From Planctomycetales bacterium (GTDB lineage Bacteria > Planctomycetota > Phycisphaerae > SM23-33): 5,216 nucleotides of DNA. Where the stretch lies: NCBI GenBank assembly GCA_030631125.1, contig DAOVLS010000206.1, positions 1 through 5,216 of the forward strand. Direction: 5' to 3'. Position 1 is the first letter of the stretch, and each line of letters starts with the position of its first letter. The notes beneath the pieces were generated by a model. The model was not told where the DNA came from and did no database searches. It saw nothing but the letters and a program-made list of their open reading frames with translations. This document shows, piece by piece, positions 1 through 5,216 of this stretch. The translations under genes were made by a program, and so were the position numbers.

Positions 1-147
1 AATACCAAACACGATAAGTTAATGCGCCCCATGTTAGACTGCCGAGATGATCGATTGTAATAATCGAGCCTCTTGAGCAATCGCAGAAACCCATATGAAG
101 GTCAAGGCGTACTATACGCGAGCGCATAAACTTTTCGTGCGCGGTAT

Positions 148-217
148 AATTCGTAATTGGTAACAGAGCGTCGAGGATTTTTTTACTAATTACGAATTAC
201 CAATTACCAATTACCAC
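148..217. repeat. Inverted repeat of 7-nt AATTACC units
   Basis: The right side (188-215) is four tandem 7-nt units: AATTACG followed by three AATTACC. The left side (148-163) is the inverted counterpart, AATTCGTAATTGGTAA. It pairs with 183-198 at 15 of 16 positions, the exception being G159-T187, which is a wobble pair in RNA. The spacer is about 19 nt and includes a run of seven T (178-184). A perfect TATAAT lies at 145-150 on the left edge of the element, but I see no convincing -35 box at the right distance, so a promoter here is only possible. The element ends about 5 nt before the AAAGGA ribosome binding site of the kinase gene, so any transcript from upstream would carry the hairpin in its 5' leader. 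It looks like a dispersed intergenic repeat, but only one copy is in the window. Confidence 0.7.
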
Positions 218-231
218 TACAAAAGGATACG

Positions 232-945
232 ATGCCTGCTGAACAGGACATCAACGAGCAATGGAAAGACGCTCTCGCCGCCGCCGGGCTTGATACCTTC
301 GATGCGATGATGGCCAGTTCGCAGGGCCGATGCGTCTCGTGGCATACGAGGGGACAGACTTATCGTATCGAACTTGCCGGCGGCGAGGTTGTCTTCCTCA
401 AGCGCGACACCTACACGAGCGTCAAGGACATCTTTACGGACCTGTCGTATCTTCGCAGGCCCATGCCGCCGTGTATTAATGAAATGTACGCTCTGGGTCT
501 TGTCGCTGATTTGGGGATTGCCGCGCCGGAGGTCATTGCCTGGGGCCGGCGTCATCGGGCTTCTCTGCCGTGGCAGGCGGCGATTGTAATGACGGAGTTA
601 CCGGGCGCGCCGATGTACGAATTTCTCTCCGCCGACCCGCCCGCCAACCGCCGCAAAGCTGTAATGCGGACAGCCGGCGCAGTCGCCGCAAAACTCTGCC
701 GGGCCGGTCTGGCCTGGCCTGATATGGCGCCCAAACACTTCATTATCAACGGCGATACCGTCGGCATACTCGACCTGGCAAGGATGCGCCGAACCCGCCG
801 GCCGATGAAATGGTTCATGCCAAAACAGGTCAGGCGGTTCTGTCAAAGGTTTCGCAACCGCGGCGGCAGCGACGACGACCTGAAAACATTCCTCGATGCC
901 CTCGGCGGAATCGGCAAGTACAATATCACCGGATGCCTTCTCTAG
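232..945 (+). CDS. Lipopolysaccharide kinase-like protein (WaaP/InaA/Kdo kinase family)
   Basis: A 237-residue protein with a compact protein-kinase-like fold of the kind that phosphorylates heptose or Kdo sugars of the LPS core on the cytoplasmic face. Visible landmarks are the ATP-binding lysine in VFLKR (K57), a candidate helix-C glutamate in INEMYAL (E84), a hinge-like MTELPGAP (about 120-127), the catalytic loop WPDMAPKHF (D164, with H169 where ordinary kinases have Asn, usual in this family) and the metal-binding Asp in GILDLARM (D181). The His of a classical HRD motif is replaced by Trp-Pro. The length suits the family. There is no signal peptide or membrane segment. The start is supported by AAAGGA at 222-227, four bases before the ATG. 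The 3' end overlaps queE by 13 nt, implying one mRNA and translational coupling. The fold is fairly sure, but the substrate is not, and nothing nearby points to LPS synthesis. Confidence 0.75.
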   Translation: MPAEQDINEQWKDALAAAGLDTFDAMMASSQGRCVSWHTRGQTYRIELAGGEVVFLKRDTYTSVKDIFTDLSYLRRPMPPCINEMYALGLVADLGIAAPEVIAWGRRHRASLPWQAAIVMTELPGAPMYEFLSADPPANRRKAVMRTAGAVAAKLCRAGLAWPDMAPKHFIINGDTVGILDLARMRRTRRPMKWFMPKQVRRFCQRFRNRGGSDDDLKTFLDALGGIGKYNITGCLL

Positions 946-1577
946 TTATCAACGAGATTTACCGCACGATTGCAGGCGAGGGAACCCGCGCAGGCTTGCC
1001 CTGCACGATCGTCCGCCTGACCGGATGCAACCTGCGCTGCTCCTGGTGCGACACTACCTACGCCTACGACGAGGGGCGGGAAATGGCCGTCGATGAGGTC
1101 GCCGCCGAGGTCGAGCGCCTCGGCGGGCGCCTGATGCTCGTTACAGGCGGCGAACCGCTCTTGCAGACCGATACGCCTGAACTGCTTGGCCGACTCTGCG
1201 ACGCGGCTTACGAAGTGCTCCTTGAAACCAACGGCTCACTGGACATCAGCGGGCTTGACCCGCGCGTGGTGCGCTGTATGGACATTAAATGCCCCGGCTC
1301 CGGGCAGGCCGATTCGTTCCGCCGGGCCAATCTCGATTGCCTGCGAAAGACAGATGAGATAAAATTCATCCTTGCCGACCGGGGCGATTACGATTTCGCC
1401 CGCGAACTTATCGAAAGGTGCGACTTGACCTTGCGGTGTGCGGTATTCGTAACCCCGGCCGCCGGATTACTGGAACCGGCCGAACTGGCCGAGTGGATAC
1501 TCGCCGACGGACTACAGGTGCGGCTTGGGCTGCAACTGCATAAAATCATCTGGCCTGAGGCCGAGCGAGGCGTGTGA
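933..1577 (+). CDS. queE: 7-carboxy-7-deazaguanine synthase (radical SAM)
   Basis: QueE converts 6-carboxy-5,6,7,8-tetrahydropterin to 7-carboxy-7-deazaguanine with SAM, a [4Fe-4S] cluster and Mg2+, the ring-contraction step of preQ0/queuosine synthesis. The 214-residue product starts MPSLVINEIYRTIAGEG, the typical QueE opening. It carries the cluster motif C32-x3-C36-x2-C39 followed by DTTY, the SAM-binding GGEP (72-75), ETNGS (98-102), DIKCPGSG (117-124) and the C-terminal LQLHKIIWPEAERGV. Length and motif order match the family with nothing missing. The reading frame is open back to 810, but family homology begins at the ATG at 933, so that start is chosen. It lacks a clear Shine-Dalgarno and overlaps the end of the kinase gene by 13 nt, which suggests coupled translation. 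queD follows after a 124-nt gap filled largely by a hairpin repeat. Confidence 0.95.
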   Translation: MPSLVINEIYRTIAGEGTRAGLPCTIVRLTGCNLRCSWCDTTYAYDEGREMAVDEVAAEVERLGGRLMLVTGGEPLLQTDTPELLGRLCDAAYEVLLETNGSLDISGLDPRVVRCMDIKCPGSGQADSFRRANLDCLRKTDEIKFILADRGDYDFARELIERCDLTLRCAVFVTPAAGLLEPAELAEWILADGLQVRLGLQLHKIIWPEAERGV

Positions 1578-1595
1578 TACACGGGAGAAAAAACA

Positions 1596-1684
1596 TTAGC
1601 AGGGATGCAGGGGATACAGGGGATAAAAACTTTTTGTCTTTTTTATTTAATTCTTATCCCGTGTATCCCCTGCATCCCTGCTAA
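1596..1684. repeat. Intergenic hairpin element, copy 1 (queE-queD gap)
   Basis: Two 31-nt arms (1596-1626 and 1654-1684) are inverted complements at 30 of 31 positions, around a T-rich 27-nt spacer. Each arm is TT, then three 9-nt units (left arm: AGCAGGGAT, GCAGGGGAT, ACAGGGGAT), then AA. The left arm is identical over all 31 nt to that of the second copy at 4778-4808. In both copies the right arm departs from the left in the unit nearest the spacer (CACGGGAT in place of CAGGGGAT), so the element has a direction, and both copies point the same way on the plus strand. As RNA it would form a very stable stem between queE and queD, which could affect mRNA stability or termination. This effect is inferred. 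No coding sequence is present and no target-site duplication is obvious. Confidence 0.88.
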
Positions 1685-1701
1685 TCTCTTTATCGAAAAT
1701 A

Positions 1702-2082
1702 ATGTGTATCCATAAATCCATGCAAGCCGAATTGAGTAAGACATTTCGATTTGACGCCGCCCATCGCCTGCCGAACGTCCCGGCCGGGCACAAGTGTGCC
1801 GCGATGCATGGGCACGGGTACCGCGTTACAGTAACCGTCGCCGGCGAAGTGGACGAAAAAACCGGCTGGGTTATGGATTTCGGGAAGATAAACGAACTCG
1901 TCGGGCCGCTGATAAATCAACTGGACCACACCACGCTGAACGAAATCGAAGGTCTGGACAATCCCACCAGCGAGATGCTCGCCAAGTGGTTCTGGGACCG
2001 CATCGCGCCGGCCATGCCGGAACTATCGGCTATCACCGTAGCCGAGTCCGAAAATTCCGCCTGCACCTATCGCGGGCGATAG
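1702..2082 (+). CDS. queD: 6-carboxytetrahydropterin synthase
   Basis: QueD belongs to the 6-pyruvoyltetrahydropterin synthase fold and makes 6-carboxytetrahydropterin from 7,8-dihydroneopterin triphosphate, the substrate that QueE then uses. In the 126-residue product the zinc ligands are H21 (FDAAHRLP), H36 and H38 (HGHGY). The catalytic Cys is C32 in GHKCAAMHGH. D75-H76 in QLDHTTLNE is the Asp/His pair, NPTSE (87-91) is the usual helix start, and E115 in AESENSACTY is the pterin-anchoring Glu. The KC spacing before HGH is typical of the QueD branch. Neither candidate start has a clear ribosome binding site. The ATG at 1720 (residue 7, giving MQAELSKTFRF) fits family N-termini at least as well as 1702. 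It lies downstream of queE in the same direction, presumably co-transcribed through the hairpin element. It ends 52 nt from a convergent gene. Confidence 0.94.
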   Translation: MCIHKSMQAELSKTFRFDAAHRLPNVPAGHKCAAMHGHGYRVTVTVAGEVDEKTGWVMDFGKINELVGPLINQLDHTTLNEIEGLDNPTSEMLAKWFWDRIAPAMPELSAITVAESENSACTYRGR

Positions 2083-2098
2083 AAGTGTCGCTAACCCA

Positions 2099-2120
2099 CC
2101 GCCGGCATGGGGCCGGTCGG
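2099..2120. terminator. GC-rich hairpin between convergent genes, possible terminator
   Basis: In the 52-nt gap between the stop codons of queD (plus) and the nucleotidyltransferase-like gene (minus), CCGCCGGC (2099-2106) pairs with GCCGGTCGG (2112-2120). This gives eight base pairs with one bulged T at 2117 and a 5-nt loop. The position suits a bidirectional terminator, but no T-run follows on either strand, so it is not a standard intrinsic terminator. It may instead serve as a 3'-end stabiliser. Confidence 0.35.
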
Positions 2121-2134
2121 CCTAAACTGTAAGG

Positions 2135-2722
2135 CTATTGGATGGCGACGCCGCGCTCGGCCATGTGCTTGCGAAAGCCGGTCATGTCTGTTACGCCGTG
2201 GTCCAGCACCGCCTCGTAAATGTCCATACTGGTAAATTCCTTGCGGAACTGCGGGAGTTGCCAGCACTGCGACTTGATGTCGAGTATGCGGAGTCGGCTT
2301 TGCTCGTTCAGCCGGGCTACCAGTTGCATGCTGCCGGCCAATTGCTGTGTGCAGGTCCATGAGTCCATCGCGTGAATGTCGATCTTCCACGCGCCCTGGT
2401 GGATATCCCCCAGCCGGACGCCCCAGTAGAGGCTTTGCAGGCCTGTTGGAAGCGGCTGGAGACGGTGATTGCGAAACGACATCCACACCGGCTCCAGACT
2501 TGCAGCGATTTTCCCGCCCAGGTCGAAGAAGGCCGACAGGGACAGGTCGTCTGCTTCCAGGTAGATGTCCAGATCGCGCCAGACCATCAGCCTCAGAGCG
2601 TAACTTCCCGCAATGTGGACCTTGCCGTACTCGCCCAGCAGTTTCCGCAGGCCTTGGCTGTCGAGCATGCCGTCAGCCTCAGCGCGAATTGCTTCGTCCA
2701 GTTTGATCAGGTCTTCGTCCAT
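2135..2722 (-). CDS. Nucleotidyltransferase-fold protein of unknown function
   Basis: A 195-residue soluble protein whose signature is that of the DNA polymerase beta-like nucleotidyltransferase superfamily: G39-S40 in HIAGSYALRLM, then D50 and D52 in WRDLDIYLE, and a third candidate metal carboxylate, D115, in the strand WKIDIHAMD. All three acidic positions expected for catalysis are present, so it could be active. Superfamily members transfer nucleotides to antibiotics, proteins, tRNA or toxins. Nothing here picks one, and no partner HEPN or toxin gene is adjacent. The remainder is mixed helix and strand with many Trp, and has no membrane segment. It is the last gene of the minus-strand block, 31 nt after the small membrane-protein gene. 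No clear Shine-Dalgarno precedes the ATG, and an in-frame TAG directly before it limits the start. The superfamily call is reasonable, but the substrate is unknown. Confidence 0.7.
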   Translation of the reverse strand: MDEDLIKLDEAIRAEADGMLDSQGLRKLLGEYGKVHIAGSYALRLMVWRDLDIYLEADDLSLSAFFDLGGKIAASLEPVWMSFRNHRLQPLPTGLQSLYWGVRLGDIHQGAWKIDIHAMDSWTCTQQLAGSMQLVARLNEQSRLRILDIKSQCWQLPQFRKEFTSMDIYEAVLDHGVTDMTGFRKHMAERGVAIQ

Positions 2723-2753
2723 CTATTTGTTTTGGAAATTTGGGGACGGAACG

Positions 2754-2963
2754 CTATTCTTTGGGCGGCTTCTTGGTTGTGATATCTTCAATAATCGTGC
2801 CGACTACGAAAATGACGACAAGCACCAGTAGCAGTAGAGGCAGTCTGGAGCTTTCAAATTCCGCTTCCGCGCCATGAGGCGGATTCAGGTGATAGCCGAC
2901 AGCGACAAGAGCGATTAACGCCGCCAGGATAATCCAGCGCAACCTTATTGGGAACTTCTTCAT
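2754..2963 (-). CDS. Small two-helix membrane protein, unknown function
   Basis: A 69-residue product with a short basic N-terminus (MKKFPIRLR), a hydrophobic helix at about 10-25 (WIILAALIALVAVGYHL), a polar loop of about 15 residues rich in Glu, Pro and His (NPPHGAEAEFESS), a second hydrophobic helix at about 41-58 (LPLLLLVLVVIFVVGTII) and a charged tail (EDITTKKPPKE). By the positive-inside rule both ends should face the cytoplasm. I do not recognise a family. It lies 41 nt downstream of the acyl-CoA dehydrogenase and 31 nt upstream of the nucleotidyltransferase-like gene, so it is likely in their transcript. CGGA about 9 nt before the ATG is a weak ribosome binding site. The hydrophobic pattern makes it a credible gene despite its size. 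Confidence 0.65.
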   Translation of the reverse strand: MKKFPIRLRWIILAALIALVAVGYHLNPPHGAEAEFESSRLPLLLLVLVVIFVVGTIIEDITTKKPPKE

Positions 2964-3004
2964 GTCACTATTCCGGAGAATAGGGATCGCTAACTTATTT
3001 TTCC

Positions 3005-4759
3005 TTACTCCACCACCGGCACCGGTCCGGCGAGAGCTTCGAAGTCGGTCATGGGCGTGCGTTCGCCGGACTTGATGAATTCGTGGTCCATGCGGAGTTC
3101 GGGCATCTTTGTCGCAAGCCAGCGGTGAAGGACTGCCTTTTTGATTTCACTTGCGGCGGCCTGGTCGGCAAAGACGGCTGCGACGATCAGGAAGATGGAC
3201 ATATCCACCAGTCGCCGGCCCATCAGGTCCATGTACTCGGTACCGGGCTGGGCCTTGACGAACTCGACAGCTTCGGCGAGCAGGGCCTTGCCTGCCTGGA
3301 TTTGCTCAATGTAAGGTTTCAACTCCGTAGGCCAATCGGGCTTATCAAGCAGCATTTCGATTACGGTGTCGGCTGAACCGCTGGAAACGCCACGGACTGC
3401 CGCCAGGACCTGCAACTGGCTGGTGCCTTCGTAAATAGTGGTGATCCTGCTGTCGCGGAGGTGCCGCTCGACGGGATAGTCCCTCATAAAGCCCGACCCG
3501 CCAAGAACAGCGACAGACCCGTTGGTAACCCGCATGGACATTTCCGAAGCGTAATACTTGCTCATCGGCGTCAGCATCGCGTTGTATCGCTTGTACTTGC
3601 GGGATTGAGCCTTCAGGGACTTCTTTTCGTCCTTGTCCTGAACGTCGCCGAAATGGAGTTTCTTCAGCGCGCCTATCTCGATATCGACGCAGAAACATGC
3701 GAAATAGGTCAACGCGCGGGCAGCCTGGATGTCAATCTGCATATCGGAAATCAGCTCGCGCAATGCCGGGAAATTCTCAATCTCCGTACCGAATTGCCTC
3801 CGGCTATGGCCGTAATCTCGCGCGACGCGGAAAGCGGCCTCGGCGATTCCGATAGACTGGGCGGCTATTCCGATCCGCGCGCCGTTCATCAGGCTCATCA
3901 CATAGGTAATCAGCCCGCGCTGTCGGTCGCCGATAAGTTTGGCCGGTGCATGGTCGAAGACAATCTCGCAGGTCGGCGAACCGTGGATACCGAGTTTGTC
4001 TTCAAGCCGGCGGATTTTGACGCCTTGGCCTCGCTCGACCAGCAACAGGCTCAAACCTCGCCCGTCGGATATTTCCGGCTCGGACCGCGCCAGCACCAGC
4101 AGCACCTCGCCGCATCCGTTTGTGATAAACCGCTTGACGCCGTGGACGAACCAGTTGCCTTCGTCATCCTGATAGACGTGTGCGGCACACTTGACCGCCT
4201 GGAGGTCGCTTCCGGCGTCCGGCTCGGTAAGGACCATCGCTCCGGTCCATTCGCCGCTGGACATTCGGGGCAGGTACTCCTGTTTGATTTCTTCGGACGC
4301 GAAGGCGTTGATTGTCTCAGCGATACCCTGGAGGCCGTAGATATTCATCAGCGACGCGTCGGCCCGGCTGACGATCTCGTTGCTCATCGTATAGACAAGG
4401 TTCGGGCAATTCAGCCCGCCGAAGCGATAAGGCAGCGTAAAGCCCATCAAATCGGCCTGGCCGAGCAGTTTAATGGCTTCGGAGATGCCCGGTGCATAAG
4501 TAACCGAGCCGTCTTCGTTTAGCGTGTTACCGATGCGGTCGGTATCTTCAGCCGTCGGGGCAATGCGATCGCCTGCCAGTTCGCCCAGCATCGTCAGTAT
4601 CCGCCGGTAGTTGTCAATGGCGTCGGCGGCATCAGCCGGTGCATGCTCAACCTCGGCGTGATACTTGAAATCTTCCTCGGCCAGTCCCGCCAGACGCGCC
4701 AGGTCCATGTGGTCAAAACAAAACAGAATATCGTCGTTGTCGGTAAAGAAATTCGCCAT
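3005..4759 (-). CDS. Acyl-CoA dehydrogenase, long form with C-terminal extension
   Basis: A flavoprotein that oxidises acyl-CoA to trans-2-enoyl-CoA and passes electrons to ETF. Landmarks in the 584 residues are LTEPDAGSD (177-185, FAD and substrate contacts), the middle beta domain with KRFITNG (209-215), NGARIGIAAQSIG (292-304), SRRQFG (319-324), the FAD-binding VLGGSGFMRDYPVERHLRD (418-436) and IYEGTSQLQ (442-450). E444 in the last motif matches the catalytic base of medium-chain acyl-CoA dehydrogenase, so it should be active. It is longer than the common form of about 380 residues: about 45 extra residues at the N-terminus, a Lys-rich insert (about 365-392) and about 135 residues after IYEGT, as in long subfamilies such as the DmdC type. 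Substrate chain length cannot be read from this. AGGA, eight bases before the ATG, supports the start. etfA lies upstream on the same strand, fitting the electron route. Confidence 0.93.
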   Translation of the reverse strand: MANFFTDNDDILFCFDHMDLARLAGLAEEDFKYHAEVEHAPADAADAIDNYRRILTMLGELAGDRIAPTAEDTDRIGNTLNEDGSVTYAPGISEAIKLLGQADLMGFTLPYRFGGLNCPNLVYTMSNEIVSRADASLMNIYGLQGIAETINAFASEEIKQEYLPRMSSGEWTGAMVLTEPDAGSDLQAVKCAAHVYQDDEGNWFVHGVKRFITNGCGEVLLVLARSEPEISDGRGLSLLLVERGQGVKIRRLEDKLGIHGSPTCEIVFDHAPAKLIGDRQRGLITYVMSLMNGARIGIAAQSIGIAEAAFRVARDYGHSRRQFGTEIENFPALRELISDMQIDIQAARALTYFACFCVDIEIGALKKLHFGDVQDKDEKKSLKAQSRKYKRYNAMLTPMSKYYASEMSMRVTNGSVAVLGGSGFMRDYPVERHLRDSRITTIYEGTSQLQVLAAVRGVSSGSADTVIEMLLDKPDWPTELKPYIEQIQAGKALLAEAVEFVKAQPGTEYMDLMGRRLVDMSIFLIVAAVFADQAAASEIKKAVLHRWLATKMPELRMDHEFIKSGERTPMTDFEALAGPVPVVE

Positions 4760-4777
4760 TTCGTGTTTCCTAAAAAT

Positions 4778-4890
4778 TTAGCAGGGATGCAGGGGATACA
4801 GGGGATAAAACATATTTTCAAAATTCAAACAGGTGTTTTTCTTTTTTCCAATTCATTTCTTATCCCGTGCATCCCGTGCATCCCTGCTAA
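4778..4890. repeat. Intergenic hairpin element, copy 2 (etfA-acyl-CoA dehydrogenase gap)
   Basis: This is the same family as the element at 1596-1684. The arms are 4778-4808 and 4860-4890, complementary at 28 of 31 positions, around a 51-nt T-rich spacer. The left arm is identical to that of copy 1. In the right arm, read as complement, the two inner 9-nt units have both become GCACGGGAT. The spacer half next to the right arm resembles that of copy 1 (T-run, CTTTTTT, then TTCTTATCCC), while the left half of the spacer is extra sequence. The motif TAATCT followed by CTTTATC just outside the right arm is also shared. It sits between etfA and the dehydrogenase gene, ending 7 nt before the dehydrogenase ribosome binding site, so in that mRNA it would lie in the intercistronic region. 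Confidence 0.88.
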
Positions 4891-4898
4891 TCTTTTCT

Positions 4899-5216
4899 TT
4901 ATCCTTTCGCCCCTGCTCCCGTGCGGATGGCCTTGATCATTTTCGGGAGTACCTCGTTCAGGTCGCCGACGATGCCGTAGTGTGCGACGCCGAAGATCGG
5001 AGCGTCCTTGTCTGTGTTTATTGCGACGATTTTTGCCGATTCAGCCATTCCCGCGCGGTGCTGGACTGCCCCGCTGATTCCGCAGGCAATGTAAAGGGCC
5101 GGTCGAACGGTCGTGCCGGTCTGGCCGACCTGGTGGTCGTCATCGACGAAGCCTAGGTCCACGGCCGCACGCGATCCGCCGACGGCCGCGCCGAGGCAGC
5201 GGGCCAGTTCCCAGAT
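4899..5216 (-). CDS. etfA: Electron transfer flavoprotein alpha subunit, C-terminal part (5' end outside window)
   Basis: The frame is open from the right window edge to the stop at 4899, about 105 residues, and is the FAD-binding C-terminal domain of EtfA. It shows [18 protein letters not shown] (close to the family's LGAavGaSRaaVD), then [43 protein letters not shown] and [10 protein letters not shown], all in the expected order. These segments hold the residues that bind the FAD phosphates and flavin (SR, QVGQTG, ISGA-QH). ETF accepts electrons from acyl-CoA dehydrogenases and delivers them to a quinone oxidoreductase. It is upstream of the acyl-CoA dehydrogenase on the same strand with a 139-nt gap that contains a hairpin element. 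etfB would be expected just beyond the edge but cannot be seen. The Trp usual after the VDAG position is Phe here (DLGF), a mild change. Confidence 0.95.
   Translation of the reverse strand: MWELARCLGAAVGGSRAAVDLGFVDDDHQVGQTGTTVRPALYIACGISGAVQHRAGMAESAKIVAINTDKDAPIFGVAHYGIVGDLNEVLPKMIKAIRTGAGAKG

Noticed and set aside
1..60. Plus-strand frame ending in TAA at 58-60, possibly the tail of an upstream gene
   Set aside because: Only 19 residues are visible and none forms a recognisable motif, so it cannot be supported.
145..150. Perfect TATAAT as a promoter for the kinase-queE genes
   Set aside because: No matching -35 hexamer at 16-18 nt, and the box overlaps an AT-rich repeat where such a match is likely by chance.
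1..231. PreQ1 riboswitch or other queuosine-linked leader upstream of the kinase-queE genes
   Set aside because: I could not find the short preQ1 aptamer stem followed by its A-rich tail. The only evident structure is the AATTACC inverted repeat.
810..932. Upstream extension of the queE frame giving a 255-residue protein
   Set aside because: The extra residues overlap the kinase C-terminus, are Arg-rich and unlike QueE. Family homology starts at the ATG at 933.
1596..1684. CRISPR array or intrinsic terminator interpretation of the hairpin repeat
   Set aside because: There are no regularly spaced direct repeats with unique spacers. The stem is not followed directly by a T-run and lies between genes that should be co-transcribed, so an inverted-repeat element fits better.
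2347..2782. Plus-strand frames of 119 and 136 codons opposite the nucleotidyltransferase-like gene
   Set aside because: They are shadows of the minus-strand gene, with no domain motif, and they cross gene boundaries.
3461..4522. A 353-codon open frame on the plus strand, antisense to the acyl-CoA dehydrogenase gene
   Set aside because: It lies wholly within a gene with complete family motifs on the other strand. Long antisense frames are expected in GC-biased coding sequence, and the translation shows no recognisable motif.

Overview
The window carries bacterial genes with GC-rich coding sequence and short, AT-rich intergenic gaps that hold repeated hairpin elements. No single marker fixes the taxon. 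The queuosine genes, the LPS-kinase-like gene, a long acyl-CoA dehydrogenase next to etfA and the intergenic hairpins would fit an environmental Gram-negative, perhaps a Planctomycetota (Phycisphaerae-like) genome. That placement is a guess.

Left half, plus strand: after 231 bases without a supported gene, which include an inverted repeat built from 7-nt AATTACC units, comes a WaaP/InaA-type lipopolysaccharide kinase homologue (232-945). Its last 13 bases overlap queE (933-1577), the radical-SAM 7-carboxy-7-deazaguanine synthase. An 89-bp hairpin element separates queE from queD (1702-2082), the 6-carboxytetrahydropterin synthase. QueD and QueE catalyse consecutive steps: 7,8-dihydroneopterin triphosphate to 6-carboxytetrahydropterin to 7-carboxy-7-deazaguanine, on the way to preQ0 and queuosine in tRNA. 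GTP cyclohydrolase, QueC and QueF are not in the window.

Right half, minus strand, in transcription order: the C-terminal part of etfA (electron transfer flavoprotein alpha subunit, running off the right edge), a second copy of the same hairpin element (113 bp), a 584-residue acyl-CoA dehydrogenase, a 69-residue two-helix membrane protein and a 195-residue nucleotidyltransferase-fold protein. EtfA and the dehydrogenase make functional sense together, because ETF takes the electrons from acyl-CoA oxidation. The two small downstream genes are probably in the same transcript but have no evident link to it. The two gene blocks converge near 2083-2134, where a GC-rich hairpin could act as a terminator.

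The most noticeable non-coding signal is the pair of hairpin elements. Their left arms are identical over 31 nt, their arms are made of 9-nt units, and each sits between two functionally paired genes. I see no clear new defence or mobile system, only ordinary metabolic genes with a repeat family worth mapping genome-wide.
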